Part shown: piece by piece, positions 16,013-24,807 of the stretch
Numbering within the stretch: position 1 is the stretch's first letter
Layout of the letters: every line of letters starts with the position of its first letter
Source: JBELHO01 sp042091375
Lineage (GTDB): Bacteria > Pseudomonadota > Gammaproteobacteria > Enterobacterales > Alteromonadaceae
Reading direction: 5' to 3'
DNA: 57,855 bases
Assembly: GCA_042091375.1 (NCBI GenBank)
Contig: JBELHO010000016.1
Span: 1 to 57,855 of the forward strand
Translations under genes and position numbers: made by a program
The notes under the pieces: model-generated
Told to the model about the DNA's origin: nothing
The model's input: only the letters and a program-made list of their open reading frames with translations
Databases searched by the model: none

Positions 16013-18157
16013 ATGAACAACTTAAGGCATCACATTTACTTATTCTTAGGGTTTTTATTGTGTTTATCGCCACTAAGCCACAGTTCCGAGAGTGACCCGT
16101 TCCAATCTTGCCCTACTGAAGCTTTTTTAATTCAAGGCGATAAAGCTAAGCTTTATGGTGTGGATTTAGCCACAGGCGGCTATAACAAACTGTCCTCCAC
16201 AGATGGTTTAGGTACTGATGGTGTAATTAATGGTATCGGTTTTAATTATCACGATAATTTCATCTATGGCTGGAGCAAGGAGTGGAAAACGGTGATCAAA
16301 ATTGGCCAAGATTACCAAGCTAGCTCTTTGACCATTACTAACAACCCAGTCAATGATTTGCAGCAAGGTAGAGGTTTCTACATAGGTGACATCGCTGTTA
16401 ATGAAAATGCCTATTACATATATCATCCCAGTGGAAGCTCTGGTTTATACAAAATCCCCCTTGATCCGCAAGACGATAATTATCTTACAGCGGTTCAAAT
16501 TGCGGATCATTCTCAGTTGGCAATGACAGTTTTTGATTTTGCCTTTCATCCCAGCAATGGTTTTTTATACACGGTTGACTCAAGTGGCGAGCTGTTGAAA
16601 ATTGATGCCACTGATGGCGCTAAACAACCACTTGGCAATGTAGGACAAAGTGGCACTTTTGGTGCTGTGTACTTTGATGTTGACGGTATACTCTACATCA
16701 GCCGCAATACAGACGGGCACATATACAAAATTAATGTAGATGCATACACACCCATTGCTGATTTTTTTGCTTATGGCCCTAGCTCAACTAAAAATGACGG
16801 TGCGCGCTGCGCTATATCACCCTTAATTGATGAAACGAAAGATCCCTACACAGACTTTGGCGATGCTCCCGATAGTTACAACACAACAATCTATAACAGC
16901 GGTGCAGTGCACGGTAAAAAGGACAACGCCTCGGATAATATCCACTTAGGTAGTAGTATTTCTTACGAGCACAATGCAAAAGTATATCCTGCTGAAGATG
17001 AATATGATGATGGCTTAGTATTCAACTCGCCGCTAATTGCAGGACAAAATAGCCTGTTGCAAGTGCAAACCACAGGCAGTGGTTACCTCAATGTCTGGGT
17101 CGACTTCAATCGCGACGGTGCCTTTGACAATGATGAACAATTAATTTCAGACAGAGCCGTCAATAATGGTACTGAATCTTTTACAGTGCAAAGCCCTGCA
17201 GATGCTCTCAATGGCTATACTTGGGTTAGAGCAAGATTGAGCGAAATAGCAGGTATTGGTTCCGGTGGTGGTGTACCTTACGGCGAAACTGAAGATTATC
17301 GCGTTTACGTTACCAACCCAAATACTAGTCAAATTCAAGACACCCCATTTTACATTGCCTTTGAAGACTCTTGGCCTGAAAAGGGTGATTACGACATGAA
17401 TGATGTGGTTGTTAAACAAGAGTCTTCTGTAACCCTAAACAACAATCAAGAAGTCACACAAATTGAGTTTTCAGGTCTATTAAAGGCGATGGGCGCAAGT
17501 TATCGCAATGGTTTTGGTATTCAGCTTGACAACATATTACCCAGTAATGTCAATCAGGGATCAGTAACATTTTCCATCAATGGCGTATTGCAAAATACTT
17601 CGCCAATAGAAAGCGATACTGAATTCTTAGTGATCAAAATCACTGAAGACATCAAATCACACATACAGATGACTGAAGGCTGCCAATTCTACAAAACAGA
17701 AACAGGTTGTCCCAATAGCTCACAGTTCACTTTTAGTGTGACTGTGCCTTTTATTAACCCTATAGCATATAATGACTTTCCTGTAGCACCTTATAATCCG
17801 TTTATTTTTGCCATGCCCAGCATGTACCATGGCGATAATTATTATCACCCAGGAAGAACGTTAGAAATCCACCTTAAAAATAAAATGCCGACTTCAAAAG
17901 CCGATATAAACATGTTTGGCGATGATGATGATAGAACGAATGTTGCCGCAGGGACAACCTATCAAACAGCTACCGGGTTGCCTTGGGCATTGAAAATTGC
18001 TCCTGGTGCATCTGAAGATTGGAAGCACCCAAGGGAGAGAATAGGCTTATTAAAAGCCTATCCAGAATTCAAACAGTTTGTCGATACTGAAGGTGAAAAA
18101 TCGTCAAAGTGGTTTTTACAACGTTTCGCAGATACCTCTAAAGTCATTAATTATTAA
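16013..18157 (+). CDS. Secreted GEVED/LruC-domain protein, probable matrix protein
   Basis: 714 residues with an N-terminal signal peptide (basic start, hydrophobic LFLGFLLCLSPLSHSSES). Residues about 30-265 form a beta-propeller-like region. About 290-435 hold a GEVED domain, with calcium-loop-like DFNRDGAFDNDEQ and the closing motif GETEDYRVYV. The C-terminal part is an LruC-type domain beginning FEDSWPEKGDYDMNDVVV. No PEP-CTERM, LPXTG or other sorting tail is seen. AGGAG lies seven bases before the ATG. It is transcribed divergently from the glycosyltransferase operon, with its own candidate sigma54 promoter, so co-expression with the exopolysaccharide is likely. An extracellular matrix or adhesion role is inferred from context. 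No enzymatic motif is seen. Confidence 0.8.
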   Translation: MNNLRHHIYLFLGFLLCLSPLSHSSESDPFQSCPTEAFLIQGDKAKLYGVDLATGGYNKLSSTDGLGTDGVINGIGFNYHDNFIYGWSKEWKTVIKIGQDYQASSLTITNNPVNDLQQGRGFYIGDIAVNENAYYIYHPSGSSGLYKIPLDPQDDNYLTAVQIADHSQLAMTVFDFAFHPSNGFLYTVDSSGELLKIDATDGAKQPLGNVGQSGTFGAVYFDVDGILYISRNTDGHIYKINVDAYTPIADFFAYGPSSTKNDGARCAISPLIDETKDPYTDFGDAPDSYNTTIYNSGAVHGKKDNASDNIHLGSSISYEHNAKVYPAEDEYDDGLVFNSPLIAGQNSLLQVQTTGSGYLNVWVDFNRDGAFDNDEQLISDRAVNNGTESFTVQSPADALNGYTWVRARLSEIAGIGSGGGVPYGETEDYRVYVTNPNTSQIQDTPFYIAFEDSWPEKGDYDMNDVVVKQESSVTLNNNQEVTQIEFSGLLKAMGASYRNGFGIQLDNILPSNVNQGSVTFSINGVLQNTSPIESDTEFLVIKITEDIKSHIQMTEGCQFYKTETGCPNSSQFTFSVTVPFINPIAYNDFPVAPYNPFIFAMPSMYHGDNYYHPGRTLEIHLKNKMPTSKADINMFGDDDDRTNVAAGTTYQTATGLPWALKIAPGASEDWKHPRERIGLLKAYPEFKQFVDTEGEKSSKWFLQRFADTSKVINY

Positions 18158-18167
18158 GGAGAAAACA

Positions 18168-18635
18168 ATGAAATCTTTATCAACCTATGCAGCTTATTTT
18201 ATTGCCTCTTTATCCGTTATCGGCTGCGGCGGAGGTGAAGAAGCAGAAGGCAGTTCTCCACCACCTCCACCGGCTCCGCCACCTCCGGAGATAACGACAG
18301 GTGATTTAGTCAGTAACACAACTTTTGAATTCCACGTGGGATATCAATTAACCATCAATTTAAATGGCATGGCAGCAGATGGTATTGATTACCACGTTAA
18401 TGTCTGTAGTCAGTTTCAAAAGCAAGGTGGAGTCTACAAAGTTGATCACCAGAGTTGCCGTTTAAGGGCTATTTTCTCTGATACAGCGCAAGAGTTTATC
18501 GTCAGCTTAGGCGCAGATGAAACCGAATTAATTGCTCAAATATGGCCAATAATGGATAACGCAACGCCAGTCAACCTGTTTTGGGAGCAAGCAACCCATG
18601 GTGATACTTGGCAAGTAGAGCACCCCGATCAATAA
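18168..18635 (+). CDS. Proline-rich lipoprotein following the LruC gene
   Basis: 155 residues with a lipoprotein signal peptide ending in the lipobox SVIGC (cysteine about residue 20), then glycine/glutamate residues and a proline-rich spacer (SSPPPPPAPPPPE). The remaining 110 residues are a beta-rich domain of unrecognised family containing two cysteines. AAGGAG precedes the ATG, which lies 10 bp after the LruC gene, so the two form an operon. The tether-like spacer suggests that the domain stands off the outer membrane. A role in anchoring the LruC-domain protein or the polysaccharide is possible but is inferred only from the pairing. Confidence 0.7.
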   Translation: MKSLSTYAAYFIASLSVIGCGGGEEAEGSSPPPPPAPPPPEITTGDLVSNTTFEFHVGYQLTINLNGMAADGIDYHVNVCSQFQKQGGVYKVDHQSCRLRAIFSDTAQEFIVSLGADETELIAQIWPIMDNATPVNLFWEQATHGDTWQVEHPDQ

Positions 18636-18645
18636 AGCCGCGTTT

Positions 18646-18688
18646 GCGCTAGCTAAGTCAAAGTAACATTGTGCGATTTAGCTAGCGC
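18646..18688. terminator. Long inverted repeat after the lipoprotein gene
   Basis: The 11-bp arms GCGCTAGCTAA and TTAGCTAGCGC pair perfectly around a 21-base loop, ten bases after the stop codon. No T-tract follows, so it may be a transcript-end hairpin or a protein-binding site rather than a classic intrinsic terminator. Confidence 0.45.
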
Positions 18689-18861
18689 TTGTATAGATTC
18701 AAAATAGTCATTGTTTATTTAACCTATTGAAAATATTCTATTAAAACTTAAACCTTCAACCTTTAGCAAATTGCAAACAAACTCGCAAAACTGCAACAAC
18801 CCACCTGTAACGCCATCGAAAAAAACACAATAAAAACATACATATCAGCCACTTAAACAAT

Positions 18862-18876
18862 TGGCATAACAATTGA
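18862..18876 (+). promoter_or_regulatory. Weaker sigma54-like promoter before the Wzz operon
   Basis: TGGCATAACAATTGA fits TGGCACGNNNNTTGC at the -24 element and in spacing, but the -12 element reads GA rather than GC. The start site would be near 18888, 24 bases before the ATG at 18912. Position in the locus favours it; the -12 mismatch argues against. Confidence 0.4.
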
Positions 18877-18911
18877 TTAGTATCAGTTATGTCAATAACA
18901 ACAATAATGGT

Positions 18912-19370
18912 ATGCCCTTGAAAAAATCAATTGCTAAAGCGCTGATGATGTTACTAGTGGCTATGAATATGGGCTGTGTATCGTCATCCTTATATACAAT
19001 GCTCAAACAGCATGGTGAAAGTGATAGCAGTACACAGCAAGTGAATAAAAAAGCCCTACAACAGATACAAGCCCTGCGTATTCAACATCACATTGCCACT
19101 GAATCATTTGTATTTTCTTTCGCAAATCAACAAAGTGAATTGTCACCTCAAGAAAAAATACGACTAAAAGCGATCCTTAGCAAAGCGAGTTTAAAAATTA
19201 TTTTGCACGTTGCCCCTGCTACTGCCAAAACGAGCTTTGAGCAAGTCATCTTGGCCACTCAAAGAGCTGACAAAATATATCAATTAGTCAATCAGGCAAC
19301 ACAAAAGATTGAGGTGCATTTTGTGCCCGATCAAAGACTAGATACCTTGCGTATCGAATTGGAGTCTTAA
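18912..19370 (+). CDS. Small lipoprotein with OmpA-like fold, first gene of the Wzz operon
   Basis: 152 residues from the ATG at 18912. The N terminus is a lipoprotein-like signal (MPLKKSIAKALMMLLVAMNMGC) with cysteine at 22; the lipobox NMGC is imperfect. The C-terminal half (about 70-152) has the alternating pattern of a short OmpA-type peptidoglycan-binding domain (SFANQQSELSPQEKIRLKAI, later KIEVHFVPDQRLDT), but lacks the full TGHTD-type motif, so the assignment is tentative. An upstream in-frame TTG at 18873 would overlap the candidate promoter. It ends one base before the Wzz-like gene and may connect the export machinery to the cell wall. Confidence 0.6.
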   Translation: MPLKKSIAKALMMLLVAMNMGCVSSSLYTMLKQHGESDSSTQQVNKKALQQIQALRIQHHIATESFVFSFANQQSELSPQEKIRLKAILSKASLKIILHVAPATAKTSFEQVILATQRADKIYQLVNQATQKIEVHFVPDQRLDTLRIELES

Positions 19371-19371
19371 T

Positions 19372-20829
19372 ATGACTAGCAGTGTGATCATTAACATCCA
19401 CCTGCTCATTGCAGCCGCATGGCGGCGACGCTTTTTTATTGTTATTCCGATTATTATCTTTCCAATGATCAGCGCTATATCTTATACCTTGGCTCCTCGC
19501 CAGTGGCAAACTCACACCACAATTCTTGTCCAAGAAAGTGCTAGAATTAATCCGTTTCTTGAAGATTTATCGGTTGCCACCGATCTAGAAAACCGCATCA
19601 CTGCCTTAGATACGCTATTGCACAGTCGACATACACTGATCAATGTCGGTTATGATCTTGGCGTACTCAGTGAGCTGTCATCGAGTTACGAAGTGGAAAA
19701 ATTTGTCGCTGACTTATCTGCTGATCTCAATGTTCATTTAGTAGGTAAAGATCTGGTTAAATTGGTTTATCGCACAGAAAAAATTGAAAATATTATCAAT
19801 GTATTAACCACCATAAGAGCGCGTTTCTTAGAAAAATTGTTGGCACCAGAGCTTTCCTCAATCGTTGCTTCCGAAACTTTTTTAAGCGAACAATTACAAC
19901 TTAAAAGTGCCGAATTATATAAGGCAGAAGGTAAATTGGCTGAATTTAAGAAAAACAATTCTGATAGTTTACCCAGTTTATACACGGCTAATAACACCCG
20001 TATGGCGAAATTAAATCTGTTATTAGAAGAGCGCAAAATCAAATTGTCGGGTGCCATTGCCGCTAAAAAAACCATACGAACACGTTTAGCCCAAGTCGAT
20101 CCGGTAATGAGTGAAATTGAACAGAATATTGTTGAAACCAAAAGTGAACTAGCCATTTTGCGCTCGCGCTATACCGATAATCACAGCAAAGTGCAGATAG
20201 CCCTGCGCAAATTAGCGCAACTTGAAAATGAGCGCTCTATACAAAGCAAATCCTCTTATCAAATGAACGAAGTTGATTTAGACCGCTTGTGGGAAATCGC
20301 CAATAAAATGGAAGATGGTGATATTGATAACAGCCAAAACTTTTTATTGGTATCGCAACTCAAGGAACTGCAATTAGCCGACGGCAGAGTTGAGCAAATT
20401 AAAGAAGAAATAAGTTCAATTGCTAAGCAAGTAGAAATATTGAAGGGCTCAATTGTAGTCACCGGTGAAATGGAGCGACAACTACTCGAATTAGAACGCG
20501 ATTTAACCGTAAAGCGCGAAGTCTATTCAGACTTACTGGCGCGCGCAGAAAAAGCCAAAATTACTGGTGCCTTGGGTAAGTTTGAACAACCAGAAAGGAT
20601 AAAAATAATTGATGAGCCATTTAAACCCAGTAGCCCAACTAATTTCACCCTGTCTATTTTTATACTAGTTGGCACTTTGAGTGGTATTGCATTTGGCATA
20701 GGTCTGGCTATCTTTTGTGAAATTACCGACACCAGCGTTCGCTCTAGAAACCAGCTAGAGATGATCACCTCTGTTCCCGTTCTCACTCGCATTCCATTCA
20801 TCCCTGCATCCTTTGGTGATAAGTCATGA
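19372..20829 (+). CDS. Polysaccharide chain-length determinant (Wzz/GumC-like, SypO-like)
   Basis: 485 residues with the classic co-polymerase topology: a membrane helix at about 22-40 (FFIVIPIIIFPMISAISYTL), a long periplasmic coiled coil (about 170-400) and a second helix at about 420-445 with a PSSPTNFTLS segment before it. The protein ends at about 485 without a fused tyrosine kinase domain, so any kinase function must come from a separate protein such as the one at 28233. It controls the length of the exopolysaccharide and bridges polymerase and exporter. GGAG lies eight bases before the ATG. The next gene overlaps by 4 bp (ATGA). Confidence 0.9.
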   Translation: MTSSVIINIHLLIAAAWRRRFFIVIPIIIFPMISAISYTLAPRQWQTHTTILVQESARINPFLEDLSVATDLENRITALDTLLHSRHTLINVGYDLGVLSELSSSYEVEKFVADLSADLNVHLVGKDLVKLVYRTEKIENIINVLTTIRARFLEKLLAPELSSIVASETFLSEQLQLKSAELYKAEGKLAEFKKNNSDSLPSLYTANNTRMAKLNLLLEERKIKLSGAIAAKKTIRTRLAQVDPVMSEIEQNIVETKSELAILRSRYTDNHSKVQIALRKLAQLENERSIQSKSSYQMNEVDLDRLWEIANKMEDGDIDNSQNFLLVSQLKELQLADGRVEQIKEEISSIAKQVEILKGSIVVTGEMERQLLELERDLTVKREVYSDLLARAEKAKITGALGKFEQPERIKIIDEPFKPSSPTNFTLSIFILVGTLSGIAFGIGLAIFCEITDTSVRSRNQLEMITSVPVLTRIPFIPASFGDKS

Positions 20830-21920
20830 AACCTGCCATAGTGCATATTGTGCAGCACTTGAAGCCTGGAGGCATTGAAAGTTTTGTACTTGAATTTCAA
20901 AATGTCGCCGCAGCCAGTTTTGATGTGTATATTATTTCTCTTGAAGCCACTGATTTTAATCAGTATTGGCACAGTATACCGGCAAACTCTTTGCTGATAA
21001 AAACAGTCGATAAACAGCCCGGCTGGCAAGCAAATACCGTCTTAAAGATCGCCAAGCTATTGCGCAAAATACAGCCTATTTACGTTCATACTCACCATAT
21101 AGGCCCATTAATTTATGGTGGCTTGGCAGCTAAATTGGCTGGTGTAAAACAGATCATCCACACCGAGCATGACGCTTGGCACTTAGCACAAAAAAAACGA
21201 AAATTACTGCAGTACCTAATATTGTCTTTAATCAAGCCAATTTTTGTTGCCGATGCACAATTTGTTGCTGATCAGATCCAAGCATTAATGCCAAGTATCA
21301 AGCCGGTCGTCATTGAAAATGGTATTGATGTTAACAAGTTCCAACCTAATTCAGTCGATAAAAACCAGTTAAAAAAAGCCATTAATGTCCCTACGCAGTT
21401 GCGTTATGTTGGCTGTGCGGCTCGACTGGAGGAAGTAAAGGCTCACGATATACTCATTAATGCCATAGCTCGGTTACCAGCAGATGTGGGTTTATTACTG
21501 GCCGGCACAGGTAGCCTGCAAGACAAGTTAATGAGTTTAGTCAACAAGTTAAATTTACAACACAGGGTGTTCTTTCTCGGTCATGTGGCAAACATGGCTG
21601 ACTTTTATCCGTTACTCGATGTGTTTTGCTTGTCTTCTAGCAATGAAGGACTGCCTCTATCCCCGATAGAAGCGCAAGCGTGCAATATTCCAGTGGTATT
21701 AACGGACGTTGGTGGTTGCAGAGAAGCCCTGTGTGACAAAACCGGTATATTAGTACAACCCAATGATCCGATAGTTCTGTCTAAAGCCATTTATCGTTGT
21801 TTACACGCCAATAGCCAGAATTCGCCACGGGACTTTGTCATTAATGAGCGTTCTATACACAGCATGATCAAGCAATACTTATCACTAGTATCCCATGATA
21901 TGAGGGACACATTATGTTAG
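20826..21920 (+). CDS. Glycosyltransferase, family 4 (SypP-like)
   Basis: 364 residues, GT-B fold. The acceptor half opens with IVHIVQHLKPGGIESFVLEF and contains VHTHHIGPLIYGGLAAKL and HTEHDAWH. The donor half has VGCAARLEEVKAHDILI and SSSNEGLPLSPIEAQACNIPVVLTDVGG, with the GT4 E-x7-E arrangement. It overlaps the Wzz-like gene by 4 bp and the following GT2 by 7 bp, so it lies within one operon. The order Wzz, GT4, GT2, sugar transferase reproduces sypO-P-Q-R. Confidence 0.9.
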   Translation: MKPAIVHIVQHLKPGGIESFVLEFQNVAAASFDVYIISLEATDFNQYWHSIPANSLLIKTVDKQPGWQANTVLKIAKLLRKIQPIYVHTHHIGPLIYGGLAAKLAGVKQIIHTEHDAWHLAQKKRKLLQYLILSLIKPIFVADAQFVADQIQALMPSIKPVVIENGIDVNKFQPNSVDKNQLKKAINVPTQLRYVGCAARLEEVKAHDILINAIARLPADVGLLLAGTGSLQDKLMSLVNKLNLQHRVFFLGHVANMADFYPLLDVFCLSSSNEGLPLSPIEAQACNIPVVLTDVGGCREALCDKTGILVQPNDPIVLSKAIYRCLHANSQNSPRDFVINERSIHSMIKQYLSLVSHDMRDTLC

Positions 21921-23098
21921 ATATGATTATTTTAAGTATTTTTGTTTTTGCATGTTATTTGGTCTTATATCATCATATATTTTATCCTTACCTATTAAAA
22001 TATATCGCTCAAAAATTCAATTTAGTCCTGCCAACCATCTCGTCAAGAAGCTATTTGGCCAGTAATAGCGATAGTGATTTGAATCGATTTTCTATTGTTA
22101 TTCCGGCATTTAACGAAGAAAAATATATCGCCGATAAATTGCAAAACTTAAGTATGCTCGATTATCCAGCAGATAGGTACGAAGTCATTGTGTTGTGTGA
22201 CGGTTGCCAAGACAACACCTATCAAATAGCAAGTGACACCCTGTCGCAAATAAGTTGCCAAGAATTGGATTGTCAGCTGCTAAATTTCACGGCAAACCGC
22301 GGCAAAGTTGCGGTATTAAAAGACGGTATTAAGCAAAGTAAATTTGAAAATATTGTGTTGAGTGATGTCTCAGCATTATTGCCCATTAATGCCTTACTGA
22401 TGTTAGATGCGCATTTTGCTGACAATACCGTTGGCGCAGTTTCTGGGGCGTATCAATTTGCTCATAAAGGCTCAGAGGGCGAGCAAAAATACTGGCAATA
22501 TCAAACGGTTTTAAAAGCCCGAGAAAGCAATGTAGCAAGTGTGCTTGGTGCTCACGGGGCATTTTATGCACTGCGTAAAAAATGTTACCAAGAAATACCC
22601 TCAGACACCATTAATGATGATTTTTTAATCCCCATGAATGTTATCAAACAAGGTTATCGCGTTGCCTATGAAGCCAGAGTTGCAGCAGTTGAACTGGAAA
22701 AAGTAGATCTCAGCCAAGACATGAAACGCCGTCTGCGCATTGCCGCTGGTAACTTTCAGCAATTGATTTACCTGCTGCCCCTACTAGCCCCTAAATATGG
22801 TTGGAATGCATTCAACTTTGCTTCGGGCAAAGCATTAAGAGCTATTTTACCTTTTGTGTTACTGACTATTTTGCTATGCAGCATCTATTTATTGTCATTT
22901 CACTGGTTTTTTGTGTTTGCTTTAGCAATGCAACTACTCATTTATATTAGTGTAATGGTCATTAATCTCAGCGGTTTACAACCACAACATCAATTCATTT
23001 CACTACTTTGCTACTTAGTCAATGGCTACTGGACAGGATTAGTGGGTTCACTCAAGTACATATGTGGTTTACAACAAAAAATATGGACTAAAAATTAG
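21914..23098 (+). CDS. Membrane-bound family 2 glycosyltransferase (SypQ-like)
   Basis: 394 residues. One N-terminal membrane helix (about 3-25) precedes a GT-A domain with FSIVIPAFNEEKYIADKL, VLCDGCQDNT, a DxD-position motif VLSDVSA and the acceptor-site segment NDDFLIPMN. KRRLRIAAGN corresponds to the QxxRW-type region. Two or three C-terminal helices (about 312-360) complete a processive-type membrane architecture, although membrane GT2s in Wzx/Wzy loci usually add single sugars. The ATG follows GAGGG by seven to nine bases. Confidence 0.88.
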   Translation: MLDMIILSIFVFACYLVLYHHIFYPYLLKYIAQKFNLVLPTISSRSYLASNSDSDLNRFSIVIPAFNEEKYIADKLQNLSMLDYPADRYEVIVLCDGCQDNTYQIASDTLSQISCQELDCQLLNFTANRGKVAVLKDGIKQSKFENIVLSDVSALLPINALLMLDAHFADNTVGAVSGAYQFAHKGSEGEQKYWQYQTVLKARESNVASVLGAHGAFYALRKKCYQEIPSDTINDDFLIPMNVIKQGYRVAYEARVAAVELEKVDLSQDMKRRLRIAAGNFQQLIYLLPLLAPKYGWNAFNFASGKALRAILPFVLLTILLCSIYLLSFHWFFVFALAMQLLIYISVMVINLSGLQPQHQFISLLCYLVNGYWTGLVGSLKYICGLQQKIWTKN

Positions 23099-23106
23099 GA
23101 GTCACC

Positions 23107-23742
23107 ATGAAGACACACATTCAACCTCATGTGAGCCGCTTAAAACGGCTCACTGATCTAATCATAGCAAGTGTAGTATTGTTATTGACATGGCCATTAT
23201 TTATGGTCATTGCAGTGCTGATCAAAATCACCAGCAAGGGGCCAGTGATCTATTGCCAACGTCGCATCGGACAAATATTACCCGAACGCACTGATTTTTT
23301 TGTTATGTATAAATTTCGCACCATGACTCATTGTGCCGAGTCGTCTACAGGCGCTGTTTGGGCAGTTGAGAATGATCCAAGATTGACTATACTCGGTAAA
23401 GTGTTAAGAAAAAGTCGACTCGATGAATTACCACAACTAATTAATGTGTTACGTGGCGATATGTCGTTAATAGGGCCTAGACCTGAACGCCCAGAAATCG
23501 CCTTAAAGCTTGAAAAACAAATCCCTTATTACCTAGAAAGAACCTATGGGGTACTGCCGGGAATAACAGGTTTAGCGCAAGTATATCAAGGTTATGACGC
23601 TTCAATTGAGGATGTAAAATCGAAGATCCTTTATGACTTTGCTTATTCAATGTCACTGACTAAAGTCGCCAGATGGTTAAAAATGGACTGCATTATTATC
23701 TTTCGCACCGTATGGATAATGATTTTAGGCCGTGGGAGGTAA
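23107..23742 (+). CDS. Initiating sugar-phosphate transferase (SypR/WcaJ-like)
   Basis: 211-residue monotopic phosphoglycosyl transferase of the bacterial sugar transferase family. One N-terminal hydrophobic segment (about 17-38) is followed by the conserved blocks FVMYKFRTM, DPRLTILGKVLRKSRLDELPQLINVL (containing the catalytic Asp-Glu dyad) and MSLIGPRPERPE, and by GITGLAQVYQGY. It transfers a sugar phosphate to undecaprenyl phosphate, starting repeat-unit synthesis. AGGAG precedes the ATG by six bases. It is the small catalytic-domain-only form, without the N-terminal membrane domain of WbaP/WcaJ. Confidence 0.93.
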   Translation: MKTHIQPHVSRLKRLTDLIIASVVLLLTWPLFMVIAVLIKITSKGPVIYCQRRIGQILPERTDFFVMYKFRTMTHCAESSTGAVWAVENDPRLTILGKVLRKSRLDELPQLINVLRGDMSLIGPRPERPEIALKLEKQIPYYLERTYGVLPGITGLAQVYQGYDASIEDVKSKILYDFAYSMSLTKVARWLKMDCIIIFRTVWIMILGRGR

Positions 23743-23777
23743 GCATCTGTATTTATTTCCATGAATGGGAAAACCCA

Positions 23778-24677
23778 ATGATAGAAAACAAAAAAATAGT
23801 TTGTATAGGTGGAGGACACGGTTTAGGACAATTATTGAGTGTCTGCGCTAGCATTGCAAATATTGATTTAACAGGCATAGTTACCACCACAGATAATGGC
23901 GGCTCTACCGGCAGATTAAGAGACAATATAGAGACAATAGCTTGGGGAGACATTCGCTATTGTTTATCTAAGTTAAGTGAAAAAAATTCAATACAATCTT
24001 TACTGTTTGAACACAGATTTGAGCAATTAGGGGAATTATCGGGGCACAGTCTTGGCAATTTAATGTTTTGTGCTATCGATGGCTTGTGTTTAAAACCAAC
24101 AGATAGCGTAAAAGTCATGACTAAATTTTTAAACATCGACGTTAATATCTTACCTATGTCTGATAGTGCTACGCATTTGATTAGCGAAGCAGTCAACAAA
24201 ACAAAGTACATTGGTGAAACCTCAGTCGACAGTCACATGCAAGAAAATATTGTCAAGTTAAGCCTAGAACCTATGGTGTCACCAAGCCCTTCGGTTATTG
24301 ACGCCTTGCAGCGGGCCCATATCTTATTTTTAGGCCCCGGCAGTTTTTTCACGAGTACACTACCGAGTTTATTAATGCCTGAGGTAGTCAACGCCATTAA
24401 TAGCAATCAACACTTAACAATATATATGTTGATGAATGTCAACAAGGAGTTTAACAATCAATGTGATGATATCGGTTTCCAACTGCAGTTCATCAAAAAC
24501 CTTGGGGTGACTAAAACACTCAATATTGTAGTGCCAAATCAAAGAAGCAATGAAACTATCGATTGTCCATTTTCCTGTATTTACGCCGATATCCCCGCTG
24601 ATGATTTTGGTAGGCACCAAGCCAAAGCACTAAAGTGTTTTTTATCGCAGATTATTCATCACCGCGAACTCATTTGA
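23778..24677 (+). CDS. YvcK/CofD-family protein (UPF0052) inside the exopolysaccharide operon
   Basis: 299 residues of the YvcK/CofD-like fold. The nucleotide-binding N terminus is IVCIGGGHGLGQLL (usually GGGTGLS), followed by VTTTDNGGSTGRLR, the family's second signature (usually DDGGSSGRLR), then GDIRYCLSKLS and LSGHSLGNLMFCA, and FLGPGSFFTSTLPSLL near residue 195. YvcK binds UDP-sugars in Gram-positive bacteria and is required for growth on gluconeogenic carbon; CofD transfers lactyl phosphate in F420 synthesis. Neither role is established for this divergent member. The ATG at 23778 is chosen over longer frames lying in the sugar transferase gene. It follows that gene by 35 bp and is absent from the canonical syp locus as I know it. 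Confidence 0.82.
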   Translation: MIENKKIVCIGGGHGLGQLLSVCASIANIDLTGIVTTTDNGGSTGRLRDNIETIAWGDIRYCLSKLSEKNSIQSLLFEHRFEQLGELSGHSLGNLMFCAIDGLCLKPTDSVKVMTKFLNIDVNILPMSDSATHLISEAVNKTKYIGETSVDSHMQENIVKLSLEPMVSPSPSVIDALQRAHILFLGPGSFFTSTLPSLLMPEVVNAINSNQHLTIYMLMNVNKEFNNQCDDIGFQLQFIKNLGVTKTLNIVVPNQRSNETIDCPFSCIYADIPADDFGRHQAKALKCFLSQIIHHRELI

Positions 24678-24720
24678 GGTCAAACCCACAAAAAAACTGT
24701 AATTAACTGTTTTATATTTG

Positions 24721-24735
24721 TTTTCATTCTGCATA
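24721..24735. promoter_or_regulatory. Possible activator (SypG-type) enhancer site upstream of the STAS operon
   Basis: TTTTCATTCTGCATA differs at one defined base from the Vibrio fischeri syp enhancer consensus as I recall it, TTCTCA-N3-TGC. It lies 73 bp upstream of the sigma54 promoter at 24808, close to the 76-bp spacing of the similar site at 15752. Confidence 0.45.
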
Positions 24736-24807
24736 TTAATTTGCAACGGCCGCACAACTAATAAATAAAAACCATTAAAATCATAATCTTAAAAAGTTAC
24801 ATTTACT

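Noticed and set aside
16013..18157. PEP-CTERM/exosortase-type exopolysaccharide system
   Set aside because: The secreted protein has no PEP-CTERM tail, and no exosortase or PrsK-type membrane kinase is present in the window.
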